Both the position numbers and the translations under genes were made by a program. A stretch of 64,000 bases of DNA from an uncultured Psychroserpens sp. (GTDB taxonomy: Bacteria; Bacteroidota; Bacteroidia; Flavobacteriales; Flavobacteriaceae): contig CANKZZ010000003.1 of assembly GCA_947488655.1 (NCBI GenBank), positions 186,001 to 250,000 on the forward strand. The letters run 5' to 3'. The notes beneath the pieces are model-generated. The model saw only the letters and a program-made list of their open reading frames with translations. It searched no databases and had not been told where the DNA came from. Positions 61,286 through 64,000 of the stretch are shown one piece after another; the first letter of the stretch is position 1; each line of letters begins with the position of its first letter.

Positions 61286-63658
61286 TTATTTTTTCTCTAC
61301 TGAAAAGTCTTCGGCGATTTTCTTTCGTCTTAAATTATAAACTATTGGATAGACTATAAAACCTACAATAGATGAGAGAAAGGTGTTTGAATACTTTGCT
61401 TTATTAGAAAATTTATAAAGAGCATTATATATAATTATAGAAGCAATAGAATATATAATATATATAAATCCTGAAACAGCTGATAATTCTAAAGATGCAG
61501 ATGTCGCAGCAGCTAGTTGACTACCTTTAAATACGAAATGCAGAATTAAAAGTACAACAGCAAAGCAATAGAAAATTAAGGCATATTTTGAATATGTTGT
61601 ATAAGTGTTACGACTTGTATTAAAACTTTCAATATCTACTATTTGAGATATAGCATCTGTGCTGTTTTCAGATTTTTTAAGTGCACTAGTTTTTAAGACT
61701 TCGCTAATTTTTTTCTTCTGAAAGAAATAGAACAAAAAGTATAATGGCAAACCAAATATTGCAAAAACTAGAGCGTTAGACACATTACTTAATCCTAAAT
61801 GTTTAAATAGATTTGATTGGTCTATAAATGATTTAATTAAGGCAAATAAATACATAACACCAATTACTAAGCCAGTAACAAACAATGCTTGTCCCAAGGC
61901 AGGGAAACCATTATTTCTAAGAATAGCTCCTGGTAGTGCAATTAAAACAGAGATTATATAGAGTACGAAAGCTAATTTAGAATTTTCTTCATATTGATAT
62001 TTTAACCTTAGCGATTCTTCATATTCATGATCTGTAAGATTACCTCCAAATTTTAATTCTTGTTTAGAAATACCTCGAGATTCTAAAATAGCAACAGAAG
62101 AATTTTTGTAGGCTATATCATAATCATATTGTCTGTAATGTTTAACTACATCTATTAACTTATCATTATCATATGTTCTAAGAGTATTTAATTCTTCAGA
62201 GTTTGAGTCTAATACATTAGTATCAAAAACAAGTGTTTTACTCTTTATACCAAATAGTTTTTTAAGTGGATTTAGTAGTCCGTCAGATTCAAACAACGGT
62301 CTGTCTTTTGTAGCTCGTCTCGTTAAGTAAATACTCAAAGGAAACATTATTGCTGTAGATAGCCATGTAGCTAATATGGGATTTAAAGAGTCGTCTAATG
62401 AACTGTTCTTAGCGAAAATACCAATGAAATGATATGTTAGAAATAATAGAATTGCTATTACTAAAGGTAAACCTATACCTCCTTTTCTAATCAAAGCACC
62501 TAATGGAGCTCCAACAAAAAATAGTATTATGCAGGCAAGTCCTAATACATATTTTTCATGTAAAGAAATAACATGCTTATTTCTCCATTTGGTCTGTGCT
62601 GTAAAGTTTTGTTTATTAGAACTAATAATTTGTTTTGTACTGGTAATGGTATTATTTGCTAAACCTAATATTTGAACTTTAGTCTTATCATTAAAGAGTT
62701 TTAAAATATCACCATTATATAAACTATCGCTATTTGGAGAGATATTTTTATTCAAAGATGCTATAGAAGTTCTATTATATAAAGTTTTTGAGAAGTCTTT
62801 TAAAGCGGAATTTTTTTTCTCGTACAAACTATCTACAGTGTAAATTAAATCGCTCACATTAAGCATGTTGTAACGGTTGTCATAACTTTGATCATCCATG
62901 TCAACATCATTAAATCCTTCTATATCAACGTTTATAATGTATTCTTCAAAATAGCTTTTGGCATGTGGCTTCTTTTTATTTTGTTTTGGGTCTCTATTTA
63001 CAATTTCTTCATAATAATTACCTTTGTATAGAATTAACTGCAGTATATTAGAGTTTTCATTACCTTCAAGTAATCCACTTTCAGCAACTATAACAGTTCT
63101 GTTTTTGGCATTTGTAGCTGCTTTTTTGTGTATAACGACATTTTTTAAAAACTCGCCATTTTCTCCGCTTTTATCTTCAACCTTAATATTATAATTACCA
63201 ATATCATTAAATTGACCTTTTGTTATGGCAAGAGCAGGTTTTACTTGAGCAATATTTTTTCTAAGATTATAGACATTTTTATTAGCCCAAGGAATTACAT
63301 TATTAGAGAAAATAAAGGTTACCACACCTAGTAAAACAATAAAAATGCTTAAACTTTTCATGGCACGTTGCAATGATATGCCTGTAGATTTCATTGCAGC
63401 AAACTCGTAATTCTCTGCAAATTGTCCAAATACCATTATTGATACGAGCAATATAGTAAGCGGAAGTATTAAGGGGATAAGCGTAGGAGTTACATAAAGC
63501 AGTAATTTTATTATTACAAAAGAGTCTAAATCTTTTCCTGCTAAATCTCCTATATATAGCCAAATAGCCTGTAAAACAAAAATGAACATGAGTATAATAA
63601 ACACGCTCAAAAATGTTTTTAGGTAGGTCGTAAGTATATACCTATCTAGTATTTTCAT
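61286..63658 (-). CDS. LptF/LptG-type permease with extra membrane domain
   Basis: This 790-residue protein starts with the YjgP/YjgQ permease fold (MKILDRYILTTYLKTFLSVF; LTILLVSIMVFGQFAENYEFAAMKSTGIS), a periplasmic beta-jellyroll part (about 130-350) and closing helices (GAPLGALIRKGGIGLPLV, TWLSTAIMFPLSIYLTRRA). The usual LptF/G end lies near residue 450. A further 340 residues contain six more hydrophobic spans in two similar halves. The protein moves lipopolysaccharide to the outer membrane with LptB; the role of the extension is unknown. It lies 17 bases after lolA. Confidence 0.88.
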   Translation of the reverse strand: MKILDRYILTTYLKTFLSVFIILMFIFVLQAIWLYIGDLAGKDLDSFVIIKLLLYVTPTLIPLILPLTILLVSIMVFGQFAENYEFAAMKSTGISLQRAMKSLSIFIVLLGVVTFIFSNNVIPWANKNVYNLRKNIAQVKPALAITKGQFNDIGNYNIKVEDKSGENGEFLKNVVIHKKAATNAKNRTVIVAESGLLEGNENSNILQLILYKGNYYEEIVNRDPKQNKKKPHAKSYFEEYIINVDIEGFNDVDMDDQSYDNRYNMLNVSDLIYTVDSLYEKKNSALKDFSKTLYNRTSIASLNKNISPNSDSLYNGDILKLFNDKTKVQILGLANNTITSTKQIISSNKQNFTAQTKWRNKHVISLHEKYVLGLACIILFFVGAPLGALIRKGGIGLPLVIAILLFLTYHFIGIFAKNSSLDDSLNPILATWLSTAIMFPLSIYLTRRATKDRPLFESDGLLNPLKKLFGIKSKTLVFDTNVLDSNSEELNTLRTYDNDKLIDVVKHYRQYDYDIAYKNSSVAILESRGISKQELKFGGNLTDHEYEESLRLKYQYEENSKLAFVLYIISVLIALPGAILRNNGFPALGQALFVTGLVIGVMYLFALIKSFIDQSNLFKHLGLSNVSNALVFAIFGLPLYFLFYFFQKKKISEVLKTSALKKSENSTDAISQIVDIESFNTSRNTYTTYSKYALIFYCFAVVLLILHFVFKGSQLAAATSASLELSAVSGFIYIIYSIASIIIYNALYKFSNKAKYSNTFLSSIVGFIVYPIVYNLRRKKIAEDFSVEKK

Positions 63659-63675
63659 TTAAAGGTTGGCTTGGC

Positions 63676-64000
63676 CTAGTCTAACTTATTGATGTAATAT
63701 TCTTTGTACTTATTCTCGTCAAAAGTAAATAAGGTTTTCGAAATTGGCTCGTTTGTTTTAAAAGAATTAACAGTCAATGTCGTTTTTGTACCGTTTTTAC
63801 CAACTTCAATTAGTCTATAGATGTGTTTGGTTTTAGCATCTATGCCTAAGAATATTTCTTTAATTTCAGAGTTTGTGTCAATTGGGTTTAGTTTTACAAA
63901 TTGAATTTTTCTTCCTTTGACATCTTGTACAATATCCATTGCATAAGTATAACCGTCTTTATAAAAAGACATCATTTTACTAGGAGTGATACTGTTTTCA
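63676..64000 (-). CDS. lolA: Outer-membrane lipoprotein carrier LolA, C-terminal part (runs off window)
   Basis: The frame is open through the right edge (ENSITPSKMMSFYKDGYTYA). It has the C-terminal LolA beta pattern, with the IYRLIEVGKNGTKTTLTV and LFTFDENKYKEYYI strands. LolA shuttles lipoproteins across the periplasm. Its start lies outside. Position next to LptF/G is common in Bacteroidota. Confidence 0.82.
   Translation of the reverse strand, partial: ENSITPSKMMSFYKDGYTYAMDIVQDVKGRKIQFVKLNPIDTNSEIKEIFLGIDAKTKHIYRLIEVGKNGTKTTLTVNSFKTNEPISKTLFTFDENKYKEYYINKLD

Overview
The window is AT-rich (about one third G+C by eye) and looks like the chromosome of a marine member of Flavobacteriaceae (Bacteroidota). 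The evidence is the Bacteroidota-type promoters (TTG near -33, TAnnTTTG near -7), secreted proteins with type IX secretion (T9SS) sorting domains, a fused ResB-CcsA cytochrome c biogenesis protein, lipoproteins and many flavobacterial DUF families. The genus cannot be fixed from the sequence; the Psychroserpens/Lacinutrix/Olleya/Winogradskyella group would fit. I see no phage, insertion sequence or CRISPR array.

Region 1 (1-12.4 kb, all minus strand) is a light- and oxidative-stress cluster in two transcription units. The first runs TetR-type regulator, ABC1/UbiB-like kinase, flavin reductase, NmrA-like SDR with DUF2867, DUF2256 mini-protein, CRY-DASH, FeS-type photolyase and a third cryptochrome. 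The second runs unknown protein, DUF2805, FolE, unknown 74-aa protein, SDR, glutathione peroxidase, Lacal_2735-type protein, TspO and an SRPBCC protein that leaves the window. Each unit is preceded by a 30-bp inverted repeat, TGTTTAA-N16-TTAAACA, centred about 20 bp upstream of its -7 box, so one regulator probably controls both.

Region 2 (12.4-32.3 kb) is mostly housekeeping: aquaporin, DUF2911, Gfo/Idh/MocA oxidoreductase, a sodium:solute symporter with a 31-aa membrane companion, a large PIG-L-type secreted protein, a PaaK-like ligase, the MscS / lipoprotein / Maf / UbiA / KdsC-like HAD / DUF2520 gene group, a group III truncated globin, fused ResB-CcsA, MscL, DUF2452 and several mini-proteins missed by ordinary length cut-offs.

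Region 3 (32.8-39.8 kb) holds a giant T9SS adhesin-like gene with four near-identical 231-bp repeats, broken by one in-frame TGA. A smaller gene follows that is a paralogue of its C-terminal end. Then come a trans-sulfuration enzyme, RlmF, BshB1, an unknown protein, tRNA-His, two tandem M28 peptidase lipoproteins, DUF3108 and a FUSC-type protein.

Region 4 (50.4-57.4 kb) looks like a nitrogen or starvation module: an NtrB-like histidine kinase, an NtrC-like sigma-54 activator, glutamate dehydrogenase, a Rnk/GreA-like factor, two related helical proteins of unknown function and a two-domain universal stress protein. Candidate activator sites lie about 100 bp upstream of sigma-54-type promoters before both the kinase and the dehydrogenase segment. 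A well-formed three-way-junction RNA fold precedes the stress-protein gene.

Region 5 (57.5-64 kb) has tRNA-Ser, a nitroreductase, a cysteine-less thioredoxin-fold protein, a DegT-type aminotransferase, RibB with a decayed GTP cyclohydrolase II domain, an enlarged LptF/LptG-type permease and the C-terminal part of LolA.
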